64,000 bases of DNA, taken from NCBI GenBank assembly GCA_963556195.1, contig OY744519.1, forward strand, positions 104,521,500 through 104,585,499. The letters run 5' to 3'. The stretch is from Sepiola atlantica (Eukaryota; Mollusca; Cephalopoda; Sepiida; Sepiolidae). Position numbers and translations under genes: made by a program. Below the pieces are notes generated by a model that was not told where the DNA came from, ran no database searches, and saw nothing but the letters and a program-made list of their open reading frames with translations. Every line of letters starts with the position of its first letter. Position 1 is the stretch's first letter. Below, one piece after another: positions 44,457 through 54,560 of this stretch.

Positions 44457-45259
44457 CACAAATGGACGCGTTGAGTTCGGTGACGACCACTGTGCGGCGG
44501 GTGCGAACCCGGAAGCCTCGCCATGTGATGGAGGTGGAGTGGCTGAGTGCGAGATCAGCGATCAAGACTTCATCGCAACATTTCGCGATGGTAGGTGGAC
44601 TGCCAGATGGAAGTGGACGACGGGGCCTCCGTGCCTGCAGAATCGAGTCGGGGGGTATGACACCAAATTAACGGAGTCACAGGAGGCGTCTTTTGAGGAC
44701 GAAGTGGAGAGGTGGATCAATGGTGGGGATTCTCGTGCCATGGAAAGAGGAACTTAAAGGAGGTCTGTTACCTCTCATGGCGGTGATCCAGCCGACCAAG
44801 GATAAGGTCCGCCCCGTGTTGGATTACCGGGAACTGAACAAACATGTGTCTTGCCACACAGGGGGTGACGTCATGGACGTTTGTGCAGAACCCATGCGGA
44901 GATGGAGACAGAAGGTTGGGGCGTCCACAATTGTTGATCTGAAGTCGGCGTATCTGCAAATCCATGTCGGGCAAGATCTCTGGAAATATCAGCTGGTACA
45001 ATTCAAGGAGAAGACGTATTGCTTGACGCGTTTGGATTTTGGGTTGAATGTCGCGCCCAAAATCATGACTACAATACTAAAGCGGGTGTTGAAAGAGGAG
45101 GAGGTCGTAAATGAAGCAACCGACTCCTATGTAGATGACATACTGCTGGATGAGACAGTGGTGCCAGCACCAAGAGTAGTGGAACAGCTCAGGAGGCTTG
45201 GTCTAACAGCAAAGGCCCCTGAGCTGTTAAATGGCGGTATGGCTTTGGGACTCCACTAA
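44445..45259 (+). pseudogene. pol: Reverse transcriptase part of pol
   Basis: The connecting region (frame of 44539-44757) reads FIATFRDGRWTARWKW and EDEVERWINGG, then shifts frame at about 44727 into ILVPWKEELKGGLLPLMAV. RT blocks: KVRPVLDYRELNKHV, STIVDLKSAYLQIHV (first catalytic Asp), KTYCLTRLDFGLNVAPKIM, and SYVDDILLDE with Tyr-Val-Asp-Asp at 45128-45139. Ends at an in-frame TAA (45257-45259), after which the same frame continues. All catalytic Asp residues are kept. Confidence 0.9.
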
Positions 45260-46020
45260 GAGGAAGATGCAATGGGAGAGCTGCGGTTCACGAGAGGGAA
45301 CGCTATTCTAGAGGTCACGGACAGAATGAGCAGGCGACAATTGTTCTCGGTTTGCGGGAAGTTGGTGGGCCATTACCCTGTAGCTGGGTGGTTCAGAGCA
45401 ACCTGCAGTTATGTGAAAAGAAAAGCAGGAGGAGTGAAATGGGAGGACAGCGTTGGCGAAAATGTGGTGGATGTGATGCGAGATGTCCTAAAGGAAGTGG
45501 ATAAGGAAGACCCAGTGAGAGGAAGGTGGAGAGTCCCTAAGACAAAAAAGGGGTCGTATGGTGTGATGCAAGTGGCATTTCCACTGGCGTCGCAGTTGAG
45601 ATTGGAGGTGAGGTGGGGGAGGACGCGGCCTGTCTTACGAAAGCGACAGACTTCTCCCACATCAACGTAGCCGAGTTGGACGCAACTATCAAGGGCATAA
45701 ACCTGGCATTAAGGTGGGGACTGAAAGAGGTGGAGCTACGTACAGATTCAGCGACAGTGCTGAACTGGGTGCAGGCGGCTGTGACAGAACAGCGGAGAGT
45801 AAAGACAAAAGGTGCTTCGGAAATGATCATCATGCGTAGAGTCGGGATCCTACGAGAGTTAATCGCCGAATTTGGATTGAAAGTCAGTGTTTCGTTCATA
45901 CCTTCCGCCAAGAATAGGGCAGACAGCCTAACGAGGGTGAGAAGAGGGTGGATGGAAGCCTTGGACGAAACGACAGAGAGTGCTGATGAAACATATTGCA
46001 TGACCCATGAGGAAGTATAG
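45260..46020 (+). pseudogene. pol: RT thumb/connection and RNase H part of pol
   Basis: After the TAA the frame continues (ELRFTRGNAILEVTDRM ... VKRKAGGVKWEDSV) to about 45548, where a 1-nt loss at an A6G4 run shifts the frame. RNase H then shows Trp-Cys-Asp-Ala-Ser-Gly (catalytic Asp 45565), HINVAELDATIKGINLAL (Glu 45673), LRTDSATVLNWV (Asp 45745) and SAKNRADSLTRV (fourth Asp region). Ends at TAG 46018-46020, with integrase in another frame. Confidence 0.88.
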
Positions 46021-46958
46021 GACCAGCACTCTTGCACAACATGGGAGTTGACAGGACTTTGCATCTAGCCCGCAAGGTAGATCCCAGTGTTGCGAGGGAG
46101 GTCGTGCAGAAAGTAGTCCAGCAATGCGTGCGGTGTCAATCGATAGATCCGGCACCGGCGTCACATCATCAGGGAGAGGTCCAGGTGGGCGAAAATTTGA
46201 AGAGACTCGCCGTTGATGTCACCCACTATCGAGGGGCTCAATATCTAACCATGATAGACTGCGGACCAAGTAGGTTCGCGATTTGGACGGAGTTGAGGAG
46301 AGAGACGGCCAGTGAGGTGGCAAGCACAATGAATACAGTGTTTCTGGAACGTGGACCCGTAGACAAAGTCTTGATGGACAATGGGGCGGCTTTCCGATCA
46401 GGAACAGTAAGAGAGATGCTGGAGAGATGGAACATCAAACAATACTTCAGAGCCGCGTATAGGCCGGAAGGAAACGGCATAGTGGAAAGGAACCACAGGA
46501 CCATCAAAGCGTTGGCTGGGAGAGGGAGAACCGCACCAGGAGAGGCCCTGTTCTGGTACAACATGACTCCCAGATCAGGGCAGGTGAGGGAGACGGTGCC
46601 ACAAGAACAGATATATCGATATGTCTGGCAGCATCTAAGCGTTCCGCCACCGGAACAGAGTCGAGCAACCAGGAGCACAGTGCGACTAGAAGATGAAGTG
46701 TGTGTAAAGCCGCCTGGTGCGCGATGTACAACACAATGGGCGCGAGGAACAGTTACAGCCAGGAATTCGGACATTAATGTGTCTCTCGATGGCATGCCGA
46801 GACACGTTCTTGACCTAAGACCTGTGGAGAGGCATGAGACGGAGTTGCGAGAGAGGCCAACAGCGACCGATCTGAATGGAGGTGTGCGTGAAGGGTCACC
46901 ACGGAGATCACAGCGAAGCCGGCGACCTCCAGTGTGGACTTTAGACTATGAAATGTGA
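46021..46958 (+). pseudogene. pol: Integrase part of pol
   Basis: The longest intact pol segment, about 308 codons in one frame. The HHCC zinc domain has LHNMGVDRTLHLARK and a Cys-Val-Arg-Cys (Cys 46125 and 46134). The core has the catalytic triad: Asp at 46215 (VDVTHY), Asp at 46377 (MDNGAAF) and Glu at 46485 (GIVERNHRTIK), giving D-X53-D-X35-E. The C-terminal region is Arg-rich with RRSQRSRRPP and no chromodomain. Stops with TGA at 46956, about 20 nt before the 3' LTR. Confidence 0.92.
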
Positions 46959-46976
46959 TCAGAGATCAGGAGGTGA
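46959..46976 (+). promoter_or_regulatory. Polypurine tract candidate
   Basis: Purine-rich AGAGATCAGGAGGTGA directly before the 3' LTR, where the plus-strand primer is expected. It includes two pyrimidines before the last purine stretch, so it is a weak match. Confidence 0.5.
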
Positions 46977-47342
46977 TGTTGTATATTTGAATGAGACGAC
47001 GACAAATGTACAACTTACCTCGTGTGGGGAGCCGGGCACAACGAAAGAAAAGAAAGAGAAGGAGCAATGCGTTTTTATGGGAAGGAAGTACTTCCGGTGG
47101 AAACGGAAGTACTTCCGTCGGAAACGGAAGTGCTTCCGGCGGAGACGGATTGTGGGAAGAAGGCTGCACTATAAGAGCAATCAATGTTTGGGTAAGAGCG
47201 GCCGGACAGTTGCCTGAGAAACACGTAGTGCCGTCGTCTAAAGTGATAGAAGGAAGAAGGAGAGAGAACGAAGGGAAGAAGAAGGAGAACAATGAGAATT
47301 TTTTTTTTCGTGTTGCTACCTACTGCCCGAAACATAAGAACA
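46977..47342 (+). repeat. 3' LTR
   Basis: Begins TGTTGTAT and ends AACA. Keeps the triplicate GGAAGTACTTCC array and TATAAG (47170-47175). Differs from the 5' LTR mainly by transitions and by an indel block near AGAAGGAGAACAATGAG. Confidence 0.93.
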
Positions 47343-47574
47343 AATCAAACCGTACGTGGATCCAATGTAAGTAGAAATACTATTAACGGAGCTTCCTTCA
47401 TCATAAAAATGTGTATTAGTGCTAGGGTAATATTTGATGCTTACATTATTACCGTCATTATCGCTAGAACTGTAACACCCTGGTCTTACTATGCCTTTAT
47501 AAATCACATCCTTATGTATACAGTTATACAGGCGAGTTTAAATTACCTACTGGAGAGATTGAATTAGCTACTAG

Positions 47575-48060
47575 CCACCATCCTCGAGTGTCTTAGGTCT
47601 CTCTGTACAAGGGATTTTCAGGACAACCTGGCATGAGGATACTTCACCTTACAAGTAAACCCTGCCCAAATATTCAAAATAACATAGGATTTGAAGCCCA
47701 AATGTTATCCATTAGACACGGCTATACACTGGCTCATGCGATGAATGGTACACCTTCTCCTAGTAATGACACCTCAAGTAACATCACTTAGCTGGATACT
47801 CCACCAGACTAGATGAATACTTATCCTGGAATCTGGTAAGACCAAGAGACAACAAAAAAGATATACTATAACATAGTTAACTGGTCAATTAGGAAGAGGA
47901 AAATTAATGTTCTTCACTTCTTTAGTAACTCGACATTTGAGAGATAAAAAAGAACATTAATAGAATATTAGAATATATATGTATCTCATATAGAGATCAC
48001 GTGTTAGCCCCAGTTAGGGGACCCCTTGATATCTGAGAACTTCGACTGAAGTAAAACGAA
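47575..48060 (+). repeat. Dispersed ~490-bp repeat, copy 1
   Basis: Aligns over its length with 61285-61770: ATCCTCGAGTGT, TTACAAGTAAACYCTG, AAATATTCAAAATAA, CTAACTGGATAYTCCACCA, TATAACATAGTTAA, TTCTTCACT and AGTGTTAGCCCCAG. No open frame is shared. Family unknown. Confidence 0.8.
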
Positions 48061-48764
48061 ACTTATATATTATTATCTACAGGGCATTTGTTTTCATAAA
48101 TACAGTTTCAGAAATCGATTTATGGTGATAGGATATTACTATCATTTTGTTGAGTTTATGGATTGTCCTTCTCTTAAACGAAATTATACTATGATTCACA
48201 TTGATTCACATTAGAGTATAATAGTATGATAATATTTATACAATAGTATAATAGTATTTATTGTTAATATGCTAACTGTATTTATGCAAGGTTTAAAGTT
48301 CTTATACACAATTATTTATAGGTGTTAGCTGAATATTATTAGACAAAGTAGGTAAAACCAGATAATGTAACGTTGTCTATTTTTCTTAATGTTATTTTTT
48401 GGTTCAGTATTCTTAAAATTCGCACAATTTAGAATATCATTACCTGTTGTGGAACAATGATTGGAGTGAATTGAGAGTCTGTATTCTTGCTGAAAGAGGC
48501 TTATATATTTATAATTTTATTCAGAACCATTGTGTTATATTATAATATTCGATTTTATGTGAGGTACAATAATTTTCTTTTATGACGCTAAATTGTTTCT
48601 AAATAACCAGAATTAATTCTGCCATTTTTAAAAATTTATAGTTGTATTGCAAATTTTTAAATAGCTACTTAAAGGTTTGAATATGGCTTTAATAATTGAT
48701 TCCCAAAATAATTGATCTAAACTATGAAATTAATTGTTTTGATATCGCACGCACATACACACAC

Positions 48765-48766
<2 letters not shown>
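48061..48766. other. No feature recognised
   Basis: AT-rich, with short TATAATAGTAT repeats near 48185-48260. Confidence 0.5.
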
Positions 48767-48844
<78 letters not shown>

Positions 48845-48943
48845 AAGGAAGGATGAGAGAAATCCGACGTAATAGGAAATGAAAAAGGAAAGACGAAAAG
48901 ATGTTTGTTTTTTATGTATTTTATGTATTTCATTTTTCATTTC

Positions 48944-48998
<55 letters not shown>
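48767..48998. repeat. Two (TA)n tracts
   Basis: TA at about 48767-48840 and 48945-48998, separated by roughly 100 bp. The second forms the left target of the long-TIR element. Confidence 0.95.
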
Positions 48999-49005
<7 letters not shown>

Positions 49006-50882
49006 TAGATATGTATATTACATAATTCAGCCATGTACCGCGGTTTCATCCAAAAGGGCAGATTTAGACATCTTTAGTAAATCTCCGTGCCCAGTGGAAT
49101 CATCGGCAAGCTGAAACGATTGTAGTCACGCCCGACAGGGAATGGCGTCAACAAAGACAGAAAACGGTGTATCTCTGAGGTGGTTCCCGAAAAAAACCGG
49201 TGTGGGATAGTTATTAACTAAGACTTAAGGGAGATCGATGTTATTTCGTGTATGAAAGGCCTTCATTTCATTCCCTAGCAAGTTTTATTTATTTATTTTT
49301 CTGTTAGTAAGTGTTATTTATTTATCTGTTCTTTTTGTAATGTTATTGTTATACCTGAAAAAATACGAAAAGGGCGGCTATATAGTTCGCCGTTTGAGTT
49401 TGTGAGATTAGGGTGCTTTTTTGTTGTCGTTTTTGGGAATAAAATTATGTATCGGATTGATTGTTCGATATAGAGATGAAAGAGATGATTCAAATATGTT
49501 TTTATGAACCTAACGTGTTTGTTTATTTTTGTTTATTGAATTGATGTTTTCGTATTTCTGTTATTTTTGTAATGTTAGTCTGAGAAAATACAAAAGGGGT
49601 GGTCATATAGTTGCCGTTTGGGTTTGTGAGATTAGTGGGCTTTTTGTTGTCGCTTTTGGGAATAAATTTATGTATCGGATTAATTGTTCGATATAGTATT
49701 GAAAATGGTTGATGCAATAATGTTTTTATGGACTTAACGTCTTTGTTTATTTTTGTTTATTGAATTAGTGTTTTCGTATTCTCTAGATCTTAATGGGAGG
49801 AAAGCGGTGTTTCGTTGATATGTCCCGTTTATAACCAGTGGTGTTGAAAACAAAAACAAAAAAAGAACAAAAAAAGAACAAAAAATGGTTATAAACGGAA
49901 TGATGGATGCTATCTGTTATTTACGTTTGAGGGGTATAGGTTTAGTCTCTTTATTGATGGTATGTTAATAATATTAATATTTATATTTATATTTAGTATT
50001 TAGTGTATTTAATAAAATTCCTTATCTTGTTATTTTATTCCACTCGTACCTACGTCCATGCGCACCGGCAAATAAACACATATACACATACGAGCATGGA
50101 ACCACAAGCATGCCTATACACAATATCTGCACGCACATGCACGGGGGGTATTAATTTTATATTTATCTTTTGTGTTTTTAATTAAATCTTTTATTTATTC
50201 TATTAATATTATTTTATATTTTCAATTTATTAATGATATGCCCCTATACATACACACGCGCACTCGCACACATGCTTGTATACACATTCGGACGTATACA
50301 TACGCCTGTACATTCATCTTCATTTATACAGGGGTTGGCGGATGATTTGAGAATCTATTATATGGATTGTATGAAGCCGGGGTGGGGGTGGCGGTTAGGG
50401 GTCAAGAAAACTTTCGTTCTGTGGTGTATCTGTATTCCCGTGATAGGATGGTCACGTGGAGATGGGGTATCTGCTGATAAATGTATACGCCCCATATTTT
50501 TTCAGGTATAACAATAACATTACAAAAAGAACAGATAAATAAATAAATAAAACTTGCCAACAGATAAATAAATAAATGAATACATAAATAAAACTTGCTA
50601 GGGAATAAAATGAAGGCCTTTCATACACGAAATAACATCGATCTTCCTTAAGTCTTAGTTAATCACTATCCCCCACCGATTTTTTTCAGGGACCACCTCA
50701 GAGATACACCGTTTTCTGTCTTTGTTGGCGCCATTCCCTGTCGCGCGTGACTACAATCGTTTCAGCTTGCCGATGATTCCACTGGGCACGGAGATTTACT
50801 AAAGATGTCTAAATCTGCCCTTTTGGATGAAACCGCGGTACATTGCTGAATTATGTAATATACAGTATCTAAATAAATTATA
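48997..50882. mobile_element. Non-coding DNA element with ~370-bp terminal inverted repeats
   Basis: The left arm (48997-49365) and right arm (50496-50882) are reverse complements with scattered differences, from ATAATTTATTTAGATA...GTATATTACATAATTCAG outside to GTTATACCTGAAAAAAT inside. TA-rich DNA at both ends suggests a TA target. The interior holds two direct repeats (49338-49557, 49558-49790) and AT-rich DNA, with no transposase. Arm length is far above that of Tc1/mariner MITEs, so it may be a foldback-type element or a derivative with expanded TIRs. Confidence 0.85.
49338..49790 (+). repeat. Tandem duplication (~220 bp) inside the long-TIR element
   Basis: Two consecutive units share TTTTTGTAATGTTA, GAAAATAC-AAAAGGG, ATATAGTTCGCCGTTTG, TTTGTGAGATTAG, GGGAATAAA, ATGTATCGGATT-ATTGTTCG and GTTTATTTTTGTTTATTGAATT. 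The first overlaps the inner end of the left TIR, so the duplication arose within the element. Confidence 0.85.
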
Positions 50883-50944
50883 TTAGCTCTCTTATATGAT
50901 CGAGCACTTTATGGTTTCTTTTCATATACAACCCGACATACGCA

Positions 50945-51060
<116 letters not shown>

Positions 51061-51223
51061 TATATCTTAGACTATTTAAACATATAAAAATATACGTTCG
51101 GTGGTGTCTATGTGTGTGGATGTATGTATGAGAAAACTGGATATGAACATAAACATTTTATATTTATAAATGAGTGTGCTATTGCATGTATGAAGTGACA
51201 AAACAGATATATCCACCCCCCTG

Positions 51224-51226
<3 letters not shown>

Positions 51227-51278
<52 letters not shown>

Positions 51279-51370
51279 CGATAATAAATATTACATATGT
51301 TTACACTTATTTATTATTATTTATTATTGTTATTACATTGATATTATTATTTATTATTATAATAAAGCTG

Positions 51371-51447
<77 letters not shown>
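51227..51447. repeat. (AC)n(AT)n at 51227-51278 and (TA)n at 51377-51447
   Basis: Compound CA/TA repeat, then TTATTA-rich DNA, then a pure TA tract. Confidence 0.95.
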
Positions 51448-51449
<2 letters not shown>

Positions 51450-51459
51450 CATTCCATGA

Positions 51460-51542
51460 ATTCAAACATTACAATTGTTCAAAGAATTAAAACATCAAGT
51501 CCAGTAATGCGTACGCACGTTTCCAAAACAGTTTGGAAATAC
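51460..51542 (-). repeat. Left half of a dispersed repeat split by an LTR-like element
   Basis: The reverse complement matches 22825-22910: GGAAAC-TGCGTACGCATTACTGGACTTGATGTT. The other half is at 52311-52400. Ends at AATAC (51538-51542), repeated on the far side of the insertion. Confidence 0.75.
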
Positions 51543-51884
51543 TGTTGCATATCACCACTCCTGCTTGGACCGCGGTAGTCATTTTGTATACTCGTCCCTG
51601 AAAGGGCCGTGGCAGTTCACATTTAATACTCGTCATTTTTAAAACATCATAAATCACATAGTTCATATATTATTTGCATACTTTTAGATTTCTCCCTCGC
51701 CGTGTAGAGGGTTGTGTCGTCTAGTGGAAGAATTATTTCTTCATTCCTTCTTGCCGTGAACCACGCCGTCTGTTGTCTGCAACAAAAGCTTCCTGACCGA
51801 CTCACCAAACACAATCTTTTTACTTTCAATTCTTTTTATTACAAGCGTTAGTCGTTTAATCAGCTGGGAGTCATTCACTACGTC

Positions 51885-51917
<33 letters not shown>

Positions 51918-52306
51918 GGAGAGAGAGAGAGCGAATCACTACTTCATCGTAGTTACTTAACAATTATTTTCTAAACCATTCATTGAGGGGGGGAAAGGAT
52001 ATATCTCGCTTGTATTTTCTTAGGGAAATATTTCCCTTATCTGTTGTAAATTACATTTTAACAATCACGTCTCATCGGTTTGCCTCCAAAATCCAGACTG
52101 ACGAAACTCGCTTCTCTCAAAGAACGAGTGACGTCACGGATCTCTCTTTTTCTCACGCAAGGGTCCGTGACGTCACAGCCTCCCGCAGGTGCACACTGAC
52201 CTCTGATCTGGGATCTCGTCCCACGGTGACCTTGTCACGTCTGTTAGCTCTGACTGTGAGAACAGGCCCTATTCTGCACTCGACTGCACTTGCGCTAATT
52301 CGCGCA
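51543..52306 (+). mobile_element. Probable solo LTR, 764 bp, with two CRE palindromes
   Basis: TGTTGCATAT at the start and TTCGCGCA at the end, flanked by ATAC on both sides (51539-51542, 52307-52310; AATAC if one terminal base is counted in the flank). Same family as 6521-7037 and 8026-8769. It carries a GA tract (51888-51935), GGGAAATATTTCCC and two perfect TGACGTCA palindromes (52129-52136, 52168-52175). No protein-coding region. It interrupts an older dispersed repeat, whose halves flank it. Confidence 0.8.
52129..52175. promoter_or_regulatory. Two CRE-type palindromes TGACGTCA
   Basis: Perfect 8-bp palindromes 39 bp apart in the 3' half of the LTR-like element. The related copy at 8026 keeps one perfect site (8582-8589) and one with a single change. 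Binding by CREB/ATF is inferred from the motif only. Confidence 0.6.
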
Positions 52307-52310
52307 ATAC

Positions 52311-52391
52311 TTTATTTTATTTCATTTTATAAATTGATAAAGCTAATCCAAAACGTCTTCGTCAGCGCCTTTAGCAACACGTCTTACAGAG

Positions 52392-52400
<9 letters not shown>
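52311..52400 (-). repeat. Right half of the split dispersed repeat
   Basis: The reverse complement matches 22740-22815 (TTTCTGTAAGACGTGTTGCTAAAG...TTAGCTTTATCAATTTATAAAAT). Confidence 0.75.

Positions 52401-52457
<57 letters not shown>
52394..52457. repeat. (TA)n microsatellite
   Basis: Uninterrupted TA tract. Confidence 0.95.
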
Positions 52458-52459
<2 letters not shown>

Positions 52460-53112
52460 GAAATGAAAAAGCAAAAACCAAGACTTTTTATATATTCATC
52501 AACTTTTCGTCTTTATTGTAAGACTTCCTCAGGATGATAATTTTAAGAAAAATGTCATGCAAGTACATCGAAATATTGGGTTGCCATGATGGGTTGATAA
52601 GGAAAAGTAGTAGCTGTGGCTACTAAGAGCGCGGAACGAGGGTCCGGGCTCCAAGAAGTCAGTCAGTAGCAAAGAGTGAAATGAATACGGAAAGGCAACG
52701 GTGAAAAAGGGGAGGGGTGAGAGTGTTAGTGAATTTGACTTAGGGTGGGAGATAGGGGAGAGGGTGCTGAGGTGTTTGTCGTGGTGAGGTGTGGCATTGG
52801 TTTTGTGGGGCTGGGAAAAGAGGAGGGAAGGGGAACTCAGTGTCTTTGGTATGTAGGTGGGATCATAATTTTAGAAAAAGATTTGAAGAAATGAAGATAA
52901 CTTAAAATAGGCGGGTGGGTGTGTAAGAATATGAAATAAGTAGTCGAAAGGGTGATATATATATATATATATATGAACAATATTACGCTTAATTCCAGTG
53001 ACCAAGTTTTTATTCATTTTTTTTATTGTCTTCCAAATACAAAAACTCAGGTGCATTTAGACTGATCGTTTCGCACATAGATTAACAACCAAAATTAATA
53101 TGTCAATTCAAG

Positions 53113-53114
<2 letters not shown>
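52458..53114. other. Unassigned, G-rich middle
   Basis: 52620-52870 is strongly G/A-rich on the + strand, then AT-rich with a short TA tract at about 52955-52973. No gene supported. Confidence 0.4.
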
Positions 53115-53183
<69 letters not shown>

Positions 53184-53366
53184 AACAACGTCTTTGTAGC
53201 ATCTATTCTCCTTCGTTCATTAATTTATTTTCTTTTAACGATGTTACAAAGAAAAACAAAATTTTTACTTCTTTTACTTCATCACTTTGGTAATAAAGTC
53301 CTCTCTCTTTCAAAGTAATTTTGCCCACTTGGCCAATATTAGTAAAGTTTATTTTAAAATTTCGTA

Positions 53367-53421
<55 letters not shown>
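53115..53421. repeat. Two (TA)n tracts (53115-53180, 53369-53421)
   Basis: TA tracts separated by about 190 bp of unassigned DNA. Confidence 0.95.
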
Positions 53422-54160
53422 GGCAGGTCGATGCATATATTTATAAGTGTGTTGTTACATCCGTGGGTGCATAAAAACGCAGTACATACACAATTGCGCA
53501 ACAATGCGTACGTTATCAGCTGTATGTAGGTATGTACGAATGTTCGGGCGCGCGTGTGTGCGTGCAATGGAACAGACATGCATATCAACTACAACTCAGT
53601 GGTTAAGTTGTCTTTATTGAATTTGGAATTCTGCACTGCCTCCAGGCGAACGAATATTCCTCTAATTGAATCAAAAGTAGCGTTATCGAACGCTCATCAA
53701 TTGATTCAAACGCCCGCCGGGTGTTGGGTAGGTGATTGAAATCGAAACACGAGGTTTACAATTCACACGATCTCGTTCGGCGTCCTGCTTGGATGATAAA
53801 CGCTTCTAAAGGGCGTATGCTTCGCCCTCACTCACTGATGTGAAAATCTTATTATAACTCTGTTCTTTCGTTCGCTAATACGTTACGCTTTTACCAAAAG
53901 GTATCCCTGTAAACTAACTTGGATAATACATACACATTTACCTCCCTTTGATATGACAATACACATTCTCAATTAACATAATGCTCATCCTGTGTCTGTT
54001 TATACAATGCTCTTCTTTATCCAAATCATCATTTCATGATTATGATGTAACGGTCTGAAAGTAGAAGTTAACGGTAAATATACATTAGAACAAAAACTAA
54101 ACAACAATAATAATAAAAAATATCCCGAGTACTTAATAGAATAAGCACACTTCATTTCTA
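53422..54160. other. No feature recognised
   Basis: Moderate GC near 53700-53830; otherwise AT-rich, without supported open frames. Confidence 0.45.
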
Positions 54161-54560
54161 CTAGCGGGATTCCGTGGAAATTCCACGGTGCTTTCTACAT
54201 TAATCATTATAACTTACGGTTAATAGTAATTATATTCTTTTTGAAATAATAAATGTCTGTCAGGGTCAACACAATTAAGAAAAAGAAATGGACTCTTCCT
54301 TCTTCCGTAAAAATAATTGTCATTGTCAGCTAAATATTTTTTTTAATAAATCAAACGAATATGTCTCTTGTTTCTTTCTGTATTTATTTAAAATTGTAGC
54401 AATTTAATTCTTTTTAAAACAATAAATATTCTCTTCCTTCTTACCGTAAAAAATAATTGTCTGATAAATATTTTTTAAATCAATAAAATTAATGTCACTT
54501 TTTGAAATGTATTTATTTAAAATGGCGTTGTTTTAGTCGATGGGACAGCATACTTTTATT
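54161..54560 (-). mobile_element. Helitron-like family 2 (copy 2)
   Basis: The minus strand ends in a perfect hairpin CCGTGGAA-T-TTCCACGG (54188-54172) followed by AATCCCG and CTAG (54164-54161) then T, as expected for a Helitron 3' end. The body matches 10813-11130 (TTAATAGTAAT..., AATTGTCATTG...AACTAAATATT, TATTTATTTAAAATTGTAGCAAT). The segment with AATTCTTTT-AAAACAATAAATATTCTC is partly repeated in tandem (54405-54560). Non-coding. Confidence 0.6.

Larger units (their letters stand above)
43008..47347 (+). mobile_element. Full-length LTR retrotransposon (Ty3/gypsy-type), decayed
   Basis: The element spans 43013-47342 between perfect 5-bp target duplications AATCA (43008-43012 and 47343-47347). 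LTRs are 372 and 366 bp and begin TG and end CA. In order it carries gag with zinc knuckles, protease, RT, RNase H and integrase. The RT (Tyr-Val-Asp-Asp, VRPVLDYRELNK) is gypsy-like, while the RNase H block HINVAELDATIKGINLAL is less usual for that group, so the clade is uncertain. Nine substitutions are visible by eye over the first ~310 LTR positions, i.e. roughly 97% identity. Base composition is clearly more GC-rich than the surroundings. Internal lesions rule out activity of this copy. Confidence 0.93.
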
